Shown here: in pieces, positions 1 to 7,133 of the stretch | Numbering within the stretch: the stretch's first letter is position 1 | Layout of the letters: every line of letters begins with the position of its first letter | DNA from: Promethearchaeota archaeon | GTDB lineage: Archaea; Asgardarchaeota; Lokiarchaeia; Sigynarchaeales; SOKP01 | DNA: 13,503 bases | Assembly: GCA_016839845.1 (NCBI GenBank) | Contig: JAEOTL010000517.1 | Span: 1-13,503 of the forward strand | Direction of reading: 5' to 3' | Notes under the pieces: model-generated | Seen by the model: only the letters and a program-made list of their open reading frames with translations | What the model was told of the DNA's origin: nothing | The model's database searches: none | Made by a program: the position numbers and the translations under genes

Positions 1-101
1 AAAGTATTAAAAGCAGTGAGAAAGTTACTGATGAATCCATCTTCAACTGAAAATTTTTCAGTAAAAAGATTAGAAAATACAGGGATTCCTCCCTCGGCTA
101 T
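1..101. repeat. 101-bp identical segment, first instance (in TPR copy 1)
   Basis: Bases 1-101 match 2146-2246 without a mismatch; the first difference is A at 102 against G at 2247. The segment encodes the start of the C-terminal domain. Identity includes all third codon positions, while the TPR middle of the same genes is clearly diverged. The identity may extend left beyond the window. Confidence 0.85.
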
Positions 102-1769
102 AATTAAAAGCAATACAGGTTCTTCATCGACTAATTCAGGGGGTTTTAATGCACGTGTTCCCTGTAATCGGGCTATAACGTCATCAATGGAAGCCAATTT
201 AATACGATCCGACATTTTAGCTTTTCTCCTCTTAAGAGCTTGCCATTCTTCTATTTGCTCCAGCAAATTATCATATTCCTTTGAGATAGCTCTTGCTAAT
301 AATTGTAAACCATTCCCTTCAGCAATATCTTGAGCTTGTGTCAGCAATAACTTCGCCTGTTCAATATTCATCCCAATCAATGCTAGTTTAGCTTGTAGTA
401 GCTTTCCCTCAGCTAGATACCAAAATGAGTTTTGATTTTCTGCACTCTCAAGAAGTCTTTGGATCAATGGGGTTAATTCTTTTAAGATTTCTTGATCATT
501 GGATTCATTTAATTCTTTCAATAGAAAATCACACAGAGTAACCAGCGATGCGATATACAATCCCGGTAACGAAATTCCCTCAACAGCGCCATCAACAATT
601 TCCTTTAGTAATTTTTCTGCTTCAGCTCGATCCCTAGATCGTCCCTTCTTTATCAACAAAAGAGCTTTTGCATGTAAATACATTGTATTCTGTTGTGGAG
701 TCTTCTCTGTGAGTTTCTTTAGGTTTTCTAGGTAGTGGACAGCCTTTTTCTCAAACCCTTTTTCAAGGTTTATAAAAAATAGGTGATGATTAGCATAAAA
801 GCTGTGAATAAGAATACCTGTTTTATGTGAAAGCGTTAAGCAGCGATTAAAAGATATTGTAGCTTGATCATAATTACGTTTCATTACTTGGATACTCCCG
901 ATCCCATTTAAAATAGCCAGTATTTGTGAATCACTTGAAATTTCCTCTGCAAGTCGAAGTGCTCCTAATAAATTATCTAAAGCTAAGTCCAACTCACCTT
1001 TATGGATATAACTTACGCCAACAAATTGCAATGCAGTTACTTTTGTTCTTTTGCTAATTTGTTGGATACTTAAACTCTTTTGGCAGAATTCTAATACCTT
1101 ATTAAGTTCCCCTTTAGGATAAAAAGCAGCTGCTATCGCCGATAAACTTGACGCTATCCCCATTTGAAAACCCATTTCTTCCATAAGGTTTAAACTTTTC
1201 ATGGCATAATCTAGAGATGCATCATGTTCACTTCTCCAGAGATATGTTTGATGTAATTGCATCAAAAGATATGCATTACTTATCTTATGTTCCAGTTTTT
1301 CGGCTAGCTCCAGGCTTTTCAAGGTTTTTTCTGTAGAGGCATTTAAATCCCCCATTGAAAAGTAAATCGTTGCTTCTTGCATTAAAATGTTTAGTAACAA
1401 GTCATCTTTATCTGCATATAGTATTTCTTCTGGAAGAGAGTAAAACAATTCTTTGGCTCTTGAAATAAGTTTGAAGGACTTATCAGTATCTTCGATATGT
1501 GCCTTTAGAAGAAGCGCATCTATAGATTCTGGTACAGTTCCTAGCTTTTGACTTAATTGATAGGCCAGTTCCCCTATTTCTACAGTTTGTTTTCCTTGTT
1601 GTTTAGTACTAAGTATCCAACCTTTTAATAAAAGCACCCATAATTGTTCTTTAGGAGTAATTCCCCTATTTTTTTCAAAGTTTACAACTATTTCAAAAGC
1701 TTTATCTGGTTTCCCATTATATATAAGTTCTTCTGCATGGATTAACTCCTTGGGTCTTAGATCGGGCAC
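1..1769 (-). CDS. TPR-repeat protein, tandem copy 1 (3' end beyond window edge)
   Basis: I read the minus strand codon by codon from 1769 down to position 3 and found no stop, so this is an intact gene cut only by the window edge. About 589 codons are visible; by comparison with copy 2 roughly 100 C-terminal codons are missing. The start is GTG (1767-1769), at the same place as the ATG of copy 2, and an in-frame TGA lies three codons upstream (1776-1778), so no earlier start exists. The protein begins MPDLRPKELIHAEELIYNGK and is a helical TPR solenoid up to about residue 515. A charged linker (ALKRRKAKMSDRIKLASIDD) follows, then the first strands of the same C-terminal alpha/beta domain as copy 2 (EPVLLLIIAEGGIPVFSNLF). 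No signal peptide or membrane helix is seen, so it is probably cytosolic. Family knowledge: TPRs bind proteins or peptides. The specific partner is unknown. Confidence 0.85.
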   Translation of the reverse strand, partial: MPDLRPKELIHAEELIYNGKPDKAFEIVVNFEKNRGITPKEQLWVLLLKGWILSTKQQGKQTVEIGELAYQLSQKLGTVPESIDALLLKAHIEDTDKSFKLISRAKELFYSLPEEILYADKDDLLLNILMQEATIYFSMGDLNASTEKTLKSLELAEKLEHKISNAYLLMQLHQTYLWRSEHDASLDYAMKSLNLMEEMGFQMGIASSLSAIAAAFYPKGELNKVLEFCQKSLSIQQISKRTKVTALQFVGVSYIHKGELDLALDNLLGALRLAEEISSDSQILAILNGIGSIQVMKRNYDQATISFNRCLTLSHKTGILIHSFYANHHLFFINLEKGFEKKAVHYLENLKKLTEKTPQQNTMYLHAKALLLIKKGRSRDRAEAEKLLKEIVDGAVEGISLPGLYIASLVTLCDFLLKELNESNDQEILKELTPLIQRLLESAENQNSFWYLAEGKLLQAKLALIGMNIEQAKLLLTQAQDIAEGNGLQLLARAISKEYDNLLEQIEEWQALKRRKAKMSDRIKLASIDDVIARLQGTRALKPPELVDEEPVLLLIIAEGGIPVFSNLFTEKFSVEDGFISNFLTAFNT

Positions 1770-1847
1770 TATATTTCACTGATTAAAGATTGGATCAAAC
1801 TTATGGAAGAAGAATTTCCTTAAAAGCCTTTGTGCTACACATAGGAT
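1770..1847 (-). repeat. Spacer between TPR copies 1 and 2, homologous to 3906-3984
   Basis: This 78-nt spacer aligns along most of its length with the 79-nt spacer at 3906-3984. An 11-bp block, CCTTAAAAGCC on the plus strand, is identical in both (1818-1828 and 3955-3965), as is TTTCACTGA next to the start codon. On the minus strand the block reads GGCTTTTAAGG and is a candidate TATA element about 50 nt before each start. The duplicated unit therefore includes the promoter region as well as the gene. Confidence 0.7.
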
Positions 1848-3905
1848 TTACGGTAGAGTCGAAATCTCAGGACGTTTCTTAATGAAGATTTCTGTTATTA
1901 AGGATTCTAAGGGAGGATTTTCCTTTAATTCTATGCTTTGATGCGTTTTATTAAAATCTTCAAAAGTTCGCCATATAGAGGGCGTATTTTGTACTCGATG
2001 AGCCAACTGAATAAGTTTTTGTTTAGCAGCGTACGATTGCCCCTTGAATAAATAGCACACTTTGAAAGAGCCAATCGAATCCATTATCAATATATACTCC
2101 CCAAACTTAGCCCGATCAAGTCCTTTAGAGAAGACAGTTTCACTGAAAGTATTAAAAGCAGTGAGAAAGTTACTGATGAATCCATCTTCAACTGAAAATT
2201 TTTCAGTAAAAAGATTAGAAAATACAGGGATTCCTCCCTCGGCTATGATTAAAAGTAATACAGGTTCTTCTTCCACTAATTCTGGAGGTTCTACAGCGCG
2301 AGTCCCTTGTAATCGACTAATAACATCATCAATGGAAGCAAATTTAATACGATCCGATATTTTAGCTTTTCTCCTCTTAAGAGCTTGCCATTCTTCTATT
2401 TGATCCAATAATTTATCATGTTCACTTGATGTTTTTCTCGCTAACAACTGAAGACCATGCGATTCAGCAATAAATTGAGCTTGAACTAATAATTGTTTCG
2501 CCTCATTAATATCAAGTCGTATCAGTGCTAATTTTGCTTGCAATATTGTTGCTTCCGCCAAATCTTGAATTGAGTTTTGATTTTTAGCGCTCTGAAGAAA
2601 TCGTTCGATCAATGGGGTTATTTCGTCTATTATCTCAGGATCATTGGATTCATCTAACTCTTCAAAGAGATAATCACAGAGGATAATCATCGCATCTCTA
2701 TTTATCACAAAAATTGTAGTATCTCCCTCAACGATTTGTTTTAAAAGTCTTTCTGCTTCAGCTCGATCACGGGAGAGTCTACTCTTTTTCAACATTATGG
2801 CTTTCGCTAGTAAATAAAAAGGACGTAGTTCATGAGTTTGATCTGTGAGTTCCCGTAAATTTTCTAAATAATAGAGTGTTTGTTTATTAGAATCCTTCAG
2901 AAAGTACGAAATAAACAGGAAATAATTAGCATAATAGCTTTGAAGAAGTGTTCCTGTTTTTTGTGAAACCATCAAGCAGCGTTCAAAATGCTTAATGGCT
3001 TGATCATAATTACCTTTGATTATTTGTATGCCCCCTATGACAACTAAGAGAGATTTTAACAGAAGATCAGATGATATTTCCTCTGCTAGCTGAACCGCTT
3101 GAGTTAGATTATCTAAAGCTAAATCCAATTCTCCTTTCTGTATGTTAATATGACTAAGCGAATGCAATATACCCACTTTCGTTCGTTTACTGATCTCACG
3201 GATGGTAAAACTTTTTTCACAGAGTTCCAACGCTTTGATATATTCTCCTTTACTGATATGGGAAGTTGCTAAATGCGCTAGACTTAATGCTATCCCTATT
3301 TGAAACCCCAATTCTTCCATAATCGTTAAACTTTTCATGCCATAATCTATGGAGGTTTGTTGTTCACCTTTCCAGGTATAAATTGAATTTAGCAAAAGGA
3401 AAGTGTATGCAATATTAATATTTTGCTCAATTTTTTCAGTTAGTCCCAAACTTTTCAATGCTAATTTTAAAGCAATATTAAATTCCCTCTTACCTAAATA
3501 AGACCACGCTTGTTTTAATATAAGCTCTATTTCTAATGTAGTTATTTTGTAAAGATTTGTTTTCTTTGGGAGAGACCTAAGTAATACTTCGGCTTTAGAA
3601 AGAAGTTCAAGAGCTTTATTCTGGTCTTCGACATATGATTTTAGAATAAGGGCTTCAGCAGACTCAGAAACCATTTCTAATAGTTTACTCGATTTGTACG
3701 CCTGTTTCCCCACTTCTGCTGCTTCTTTATTTTGTTCTTTAAAAACATGCACCCAACCTCTTAACAGAAGCACCCATAATTGTTCCTTAGGAGTGATTCC
3801 GCTTTTTTTTTTAAAGTGTACAACTATTTCAAGAGCCTTATCTGGTTTCCCATTATATATAAGTTCTTCTGCAAGGATTAACTCCTCAGGCCTAAGATCG
3901 GGCAT
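1848..3905 (-). CDS. TPR-repeat protein with C-terminal longin/roadblock-like domain, tandem copy 2
   Basis: This is a 685-residue protein. Residues 1 to about 510 are a run of helical hairpins with TPR spacing; examples of the small-residue/Gly-Asp/Glu pattern are WKGEQQTSIDYGMKSL (178-193), SKGEYIKALELCEKSF (218-233) and QKGELDLALDNLTQA (256-270). A charged linker (510-545) leads to a domain at about 546-675 that reads as two strands (LLLIIAEGGIPVFS), a helix (DGFISNFLTAFNTFSETVF), three strands (FGEYILIMDS to CYLFKGQSY) and terminal helices. That order matches longin or roadblock-type folds, but this is inferred by eye. No signal peptide or membrane helix is visible. It is the complete member of a tandem array with copy 1 downstream and a broken copy 3 upstream. 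A likely role is a protein-binding scaffold or sensor; partners may include the adjacent GTPase-like proteins, which is speculative. Confidence 0.88.
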   Translation of the reverse strand: MPDLRPEELILAEELIYNGKPDKALEIVVHFKKKSGITPKEQLWVLLLRGWVHVFKEQNKEAAEVGKQAYKSSKLLEMVSESAEALILKSYVEDQNKALELLSKAEVLLRSLPKKTNLYKITTLEIELILKQAWSYLGKREFNIALKLALKSLGLTEKIEQNINIAYTFLLLNSIYTWKGEQQTSIDYGMKSLTIMEELGFQIGIALSLAHLATSHISKGEYIKALELCEKSFTIREISKRTKVGILHSLSHINIQKGELDLALDNLTQAVQLAEEISSDLLLKSLLVVIGGIQIIKGNYDQAIKHFERCLMVSQKTGTLLQSYYANYFLFISYFLKDSNKQTLYYLENLRELTDQTHELRPFYLLAKAIMLKKSRLSRDRAEAERLLKQIVEGDTTIFVINRDAMIILCDYLFEELDESNDPEIIDEITPLIERFLQSAKNQNSIQDLAEATILQAKLALIRLDINEAKQLLVQAQFIAESHGLQLLARKTSSEHDKLLDQIEEWQALKRRKAKISDRIKFASIDDVISRLQGTRAVEPPELVEEEPVLLLIIAEGGIPVFSNLFTEKFSVEDGFISNFLTAFNTFSETVFSKGLDRAKFGEYILIMDSIGSFKVCYLFKGQSYAAKQKLIQLAHRVQNTPSIWRTFEDFNKTHQSIELKENPPLESLITEIFIKKRPEISTLP
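2146..2246. repeat. 101-bp identical segment, second instance (in TPR copy 2)
   Basis: This is the partner of bases 1-101, identical over its whole length and in the same frame within the C-terminal domain of TPR copy 2. A further block is nearly identical: 181-257 against 2326-2402, with two mismatches by my count. It covers the charged linker before the domain. Confidence 0.85.
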
Positions 3906-3984
3906 TCTATTTCACTGAATAATAATTGGATCTAAATTTACGGAAGAAGAGTTTCCTTAAAAGCCTTTGTACTACAATTGGAGC
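3906..3984 (-). repeat. Spacer upstream of TPR copy 2, homologous to 1770-1847
   Basis: This is the second instance of the TPR-array spacer, between the ATG of copy 2 and the stop codon of the broken copy 3. Besides the conserved block at 3955-3965 it has a TAAATTTA element at 3933-3940, about 31 nt before the ATG, which could be the TATA box for copy 2. The matching place in copy 1 is degenerate (TAAGTTTG on the minus strand). No Shine-Dalgarno sequence precedes either start. Confidence 0.65.
3933..3940 (-). promoter_or_regulatory. Candidate TATA box for TPR copy 2
   Basis: TAAATTTA, palindromic in itself, is centred about 31 nt before the ATG at 3905, which would give a near-leaderless transcript. 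It is not conserved in copy 1, so the conserved TTTTAA element at 3955-3965 is an alternative. Confidence 0.3.
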
Positions 3985-4152
3985 CTATAGTGGAGTTGAG
4001 ACTTCAGTGTTTTTCTTAACAAAGATTTCTGTTATTAGGGATTCAAGTTGAATATTTTCCGTTAATAATATGCTTTGATGTGTCGTATGAAAATCTTCAA
4101 AAGCTCGCCATATAGAATTTTTATATTTAAGAGTTAAGAGTATGGTTTTCAT
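3985..4152 (-). pseudogene. C-terminal remnant of a third TPR gene copy
   Basis: The minus strand here holds a 55-codon open frame from an ATG at 4150-4152 to a TAG at 3985-3987. From about residue 13 it matches the C-terminus of TPR copy 2: SIWRAFEDFHTTHQSI against SIWRTFEDFNKTHQSI, and LESLITEIFVKK against LESLITEIFIKK, ending STPL against STLP. The homologous spacer that normally follows a copy also follows this one. The preceding roughly 630 codons are gone, replaced by AT-rich sequence up to the GTPase-like gene at 4252. The first dozen residues are unrelated to the family. The simplest reading is a tandem copy lost by deletion. It remains possible that the short frame is translated, but no clear promoter was recognised. 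Confidence 0.75.
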
Positions 4153-4251
4153 TAAGAACATAAAGAATAAATATACTAAAATGTAAAAATTACTAGTAAC
4201 CGAAAATGGATTATTAGCTAGGTTAAAGAAGTATAAAAAAGTAATAAAAAT

Positions 4252-5154
4252 ATGAGTACGAAGCCTGAAAGCCCTTTACATTTTAAGATTTCCATTGTAG
4301 GCGATGAGGGAATTGGTAAAGAAAAATTTGTTACCTCATTTGTCAAGAGCCAATTTCTAGAAGAAGCAGATACTGAATCAGGCGTAATTTCTTATAAGGG
4401 CAACATTTCTATTGACGTAGAAGAGGGTGAGCAGGATTCTAGCATTTGGATTTGGGATCTTAAAGAAAAGAAACGGTTTAAAAGTGCATATTCTCGTTAT
4501 TTAGAAGATACTCATGGCATTATGTTGTTTTTTGACTTGACAAATCGTAAATCTTTTGAAAATTTAGCAAGTTGGATCGATATTATTAGAGAAAATATAG
4601 AACCTAACATTCCAATACTCCTTATCGGAAATACAGAGGATTCTAAAAATTTCGTGGTTTCACCTACAGAGATTAACAGGTTAATTCGAAAGTTTAATTT
4701 ATATTATATAGAAACTTCCTTGGCTAAAAGAGAAGGTGTCTTCGATAGTTTTTATTGCATCACCAGCTTGTCACTCGGAATTGATGTTAATAGTGAGCTC
4801 TTTTTGACAAAGGACATTATTTATTATCCGTCCTCAAGTTTATTTAAACCAATTTCTATATCTGAAACTTTGACCTCTCATGATCTTAGTAAATTAGGGC
4901 ATAAGGCTATATTTGAGAGAATTGATTTACTAGAAAACAAAATTAAAAAATCGATGAAACTAGAACTCTCGACTAACTTGGTTAAGGCTGAAATTATTCT
5001 TTCTGTTCTTTCACTTTTCTTATTTATTATAGCTGATTACCTTTATAAATCAGAAGATGATTTAACAGATTCGATTTTATTCATAACAATTGGTTTACAG
5101 ATAGCTTTTGTTGCATTGATTATTATTAGTTATATTAAAAGATATAGGAGGTAA
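4252..5154 (+). CDS. Membrane-anchored Ras/Rab-like pseudo-GTPase, copy 1
   Basis: This is a 300-residue protein with a Ras-superfamily fold at about residues 10-178, recognisable by its motif order. The P-loop is GDEGIGKE (17-24): the Ser/Thr that binds magnesium in GKS/T is Glu24. The G3 motif, normally WDTAG, is WDLKE (68-72), so the Gly and the catalytic Gln region are lost. G4 is NTED (127-130) in place of NKxD. G5 is ETSL (154-157). Rab-like context is otherwise clear (GIMLFFDLTNRKSFENLASW). After a linker with a short charged helix (about 208-240) come two hydrophobic helices (about 246-264 and 273-294), separated by the short acidic loop YKSEDDLTDS, and a basic tail KRYRR. The expected topology has both ends in the cytosol. 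GTP binding may be altered and hydrolysis is doubtful. It is followed after 74 nt by a paralogue. Confidence 0.85.
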   Translation: MSTKPESPLHFKISIVGDEGIGKEKFVTSFVKSQFLEEADTESGVISYKGNISIDVEEGEQDSSIWIWDLKEKKRFKSAYSRYLEDTHGIMLFFDLTNRKSFENLASWIDIIRENIEPNIPILLIGNTEDSKNFVVSPTEINRLIRKFNLYYIETSLAKREGVFDSFYCITSLSLGIDVNSELFLTKDIIYYPSSSLFKPISISETLTSHDLSKLGHKAIFERIDLLENKIKKSMKLELSTNLVKAEIILSVLSLFLFIIADYLYKSEDDLTDSILFITIGLQIAFVALIIISYIKRYRR

Positions 5155-5228
5155 TTAAGTAGGGATCTACCTTTAACCCATGTCTAAATAAAGATTATAA
5201 CTTAGGATGTAAATAATATAAGAGTAAT

Positions 5229-6209
5229 ATGATTATGACGACAAAAGTGGAGAGTCCTCTATTATTTAAAATATCCATATTAGGCGATGAAGGAATTGGT
5301 AAAGATAAGTTTATTAATTTATTCACCACAAACCAATTTCTAAAAGAATCAGATTCAGGATTAGGGGTTGCTTTTTACAAAGGTAGCATAACATTAGAAA
5401 TAGAAAAGGGTGAACAAGAGTGCATTATTTGGATATGGGATCTTAAGGAACGAGAGCGATTTAGGAGGTTGCATTCTCGTTATTTGAGAGGAACTAATGG
5501 CGTTATGTTATTTTTTGACTTAACAAATCGACCATCATTTAACAAGTTACTTAGTTGGATTGAGATCATTAAAAATAACATCGATCCAGAAATCCCTATT
5601 CTTCTTGTAGGGAATAAAGAGTCGGTCAAAAAAATTGTAGTTTCTCCAAATGAAATTAACACTATTGTTCGCAAATTTAATTTATACTACATTGAAACAT
5701 CCTTAACAACAAAAGAAGGCATTTTTGACAGTTTTTATTGTATAACTAGCTTATCTCTTGGAGTAGAAGTCGATAATGAACTTTTCATGTCAAAAGATAT
5801 CATTTATTATCCACGAGCAAATCCTTTAATAGCACATTCTTCTCCATTACTTTCCTCAAAGGATCTTAGCAATATGAGTCAGAAGATCATTTTTAAAAAA
5901 TTCGATTCATTAGAAAAAACTTTTGAGAAATCAACCCAAATTAAAATCCCACTTAAAATGCTTATAAGTCAGGTTATCTTAGCAATTGGTGTCCTTGGAT
6001 TTTTTATTGTTATACATTTTATACATGCTCTAAGTCGAGAAGTTTTTGAGGCAAAAGGAGTATACCCGAGATTCTGTTTTCCTACTTATGCAACATGTTA
6101 CCCACTCCATGAGTTAATCCCAGTTCTTTTTTTTCTAACAATTATTATGCAAATCGTAGCTATGCTCCCGATCATTCTCAGTTATTTTAAACACCGAAAA
6201 TCAAAATGA
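5229..6209 (+). CDS. Membrane-anchored Ras/Rab-like pseudo-GTPase, copy 2
   Basis: This is a 326-residue paralogue of the gene at 4252. The true start is probably the second ATG at 5235, because MTTKVESPLLFKISILGDEG then aligns residue for residue with copy 1. Numbered from 5229, the P-loop is GDEGIGKD (19-26) with Asp at the magnesium Ser/Thr position. G3 is WDLKE (70-74), G4 is NKES (129-132) and G5 is ETSL (157-160). So it has lost the Asp of NKxD where copy 1 lost the Lys. Two membrane helices lie at about 244-266 and 296-318. The extracytoplasmic loop is longer than in copy 1 (about 30 residues) and carries two cysteines (C283 and C290) that could form a disulfide. The tail KHRKSK is basic. 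The gene converges with the nucleotidyltransferase gene, leaving a 26-nt gap. Probably a signalling or trafficking protein; its partner is unknown. Confidence 0.85.
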   Translation: MIMTTKVESPLLFKISILGDEGIGKDKFINLFTTNQFLKESDSGLGVAFYKGSITLEIEKGEQECIIWIWDLKERERFRRLHSRYLRGTNGVMLFFDLTNRPSFNKLLSWIEIIKNNIDPEIPILLVGNKESVKKIVVSPNEINTIVRKFNLYYIETSLTTKEGIFDSFYCITSLSLGVEVDNELFMSKDIIYYPRANPLIAHSSPLLSSKDLSNMSQKIIFKKFDSLEKTFEKSTQIKIPLKMLISQVILAIGVLGFFIVIHFIHALSREVFEAKGVYPRFCFPTYATCYPLHELIPVLFFLTIIMQIVAMLPIILSYFKHRKSK

Positions 6210-6235
6210 ATCGAACTGAATAAATCAAATTTCTA

Positions 6236-7018
6236 TTATAAATCTCCTACGTATGGTTTCCCATCAATCCAAGCCCATTCAGAATCGATCAAGAATCTTA
6301 TTGCCCAAAACTCGGAGGAATGCCATTTTTTAAATCCCTTGATTGCATCAAAAAGAGTTTTTGCATTTTCAGAATTTTTTTTCTTCAGAAGAGTGTTTAT
6401 TAACCGCATGAGGTTTTCAGGCTTATCAGGTGCTTTTTCTAAAGTTTGCATAAATAATTTGTGAAAAGGATACAAGATTTCATTGTGCTCAAGGATAAGT
6501 CGTCCCCCGAATAAGATAAGATCAGTTACCGCTCTGGTTAATAAATATTCATCATTTCTTCTCTCTGCTTCTGTAATCATCCAATTAGCGGTTTCAAATT
6601 GTGCGAGGAATTTTGCGATCTTTTCTTCTTTTTCTTCTTTTTGAAATACTGGAATCCTTTTGAGCAGATCCTCAAGTTCGGGGATTTTTGAGTATGCGAT
6701 CCAAGATTCCCTAAACGCATCCCTGGCGGTTTCACTCCCTCTTTCTGCTACTGTCTTTAAAAACTCAATGTTTACAACCTTTCCATCTATATAACCTCCT
6801 GGATAATCGCAAAACTTTGTCTCATAATAAAGATACGTACTCCGCTTTTTTCGTTTCTCAAATTCTTCATCAGTAGCAACAAGAGTGACATCAATGTCAG
6901 AATCTTCTCGCTCCATACCTTTTGCGACCGACCCCCCTATTATCAAGGCTAAAAATCTCTCGTCTTGTTTAATACTTTCAACTAATTTCTCTATAGCTAA
7001 TTTATGATGTGGTCTCAT
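6236..7018 (-). CDS. Aminoglycoside-nucleotidyltransferase-like protein (pol beta superfamily)
   Basis: This is a 260-residue protein. The N-terminal domain has the nucleotidyltransferase signature GGSVAKGMEREDSDIDV (28-44): Gly29-Ser30 bind the nucleotide, Asp41 and Asp43 are the expected metal ligands, and Glu85 in VVNIEFL is the likely third carboxylate. A helical C-terminal domain (about 120-260) follows, as in kanamycin-nucleotidyltransferase-like enzymes. The predicted chemistry is transfer of a nucleotide from NTP to a small molecule or other acceptor; the substrate cannot be told. The C-terminal pattern (YPFHKLF, APDKPENLMRLI, IDSEWAWIDGKPYVGDL) resembles, from memory, a family common in Firmicutes, so acquisition from bacteria is plausible. 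A purine-rich GGGGAAG lies about 10 nt before the ATG and may be a Shine-Dalgarno site. The gene is divergent from the one at 7134. Confidence 0.8.
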   Translation of the reverse strand: MRPHHKLAIEKLVESIKQDERFLALIIGGSVAKGMEREDSDIDVTLVATDEEFEKRKKRSTYLYYETKFCDYPGGYIDGKVVNIEFLKTVAERGSETARDAFRESWIAYSKIPELEDLLKRIPVFQKEEKEEKIAKFLAQFETANWMITEAERRNDEYLLTRAVTDLILFGGRLILEHNEILYPFHKLFMQTLEKAPDKPENLMRLINTLLKKKNSENAKTLFDAIKGFKKWHSSEFWAIRFLIDSEWAWIDGKPYVGDL

Positions 7019-7104
7019 AAAATGTCTTCCCCTTTTATGTACTATTAATATTTTAAATTATTAATTTGTTAAATCTCTACTGAAAAAACTCAAAATTCTT
7101 AAAA

Positions 7105-7112
7105 TTTAAATA
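7105..7112 (+). promoter_or_regulatory. Archaeal TATA box for the gene at 7134
   Basis: TTTAAATA is centred about 26 nt before ATG 7134, in the preceding context CTTAAAA. The spacing fits a TBP site driving a leaderless transcript. The surrounding DNA is very AT-rich, so the match alone is weak evidence; the spacing is what supports it. Confidence 0.45.
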
Positions 7113-7133
7113 AACATATTTCATATCCTTAAA

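Noticed and set aside
1..1769. Suspected frameshift or pseudogene in TPR copy 1
   Set aside because: Codon-by-codon reading shows an uninterrupted frame to the window edge; the start is simply GTG in place of ATG.
2062..2403. Plus-strand open frame of 113 codons inside TPR copy 2
   Set aside because: It lies antisense to a well-supported gene, and its apparent duplicate at 16-333 merely mirrors the TPR duplication; the protein has no recognisable features.
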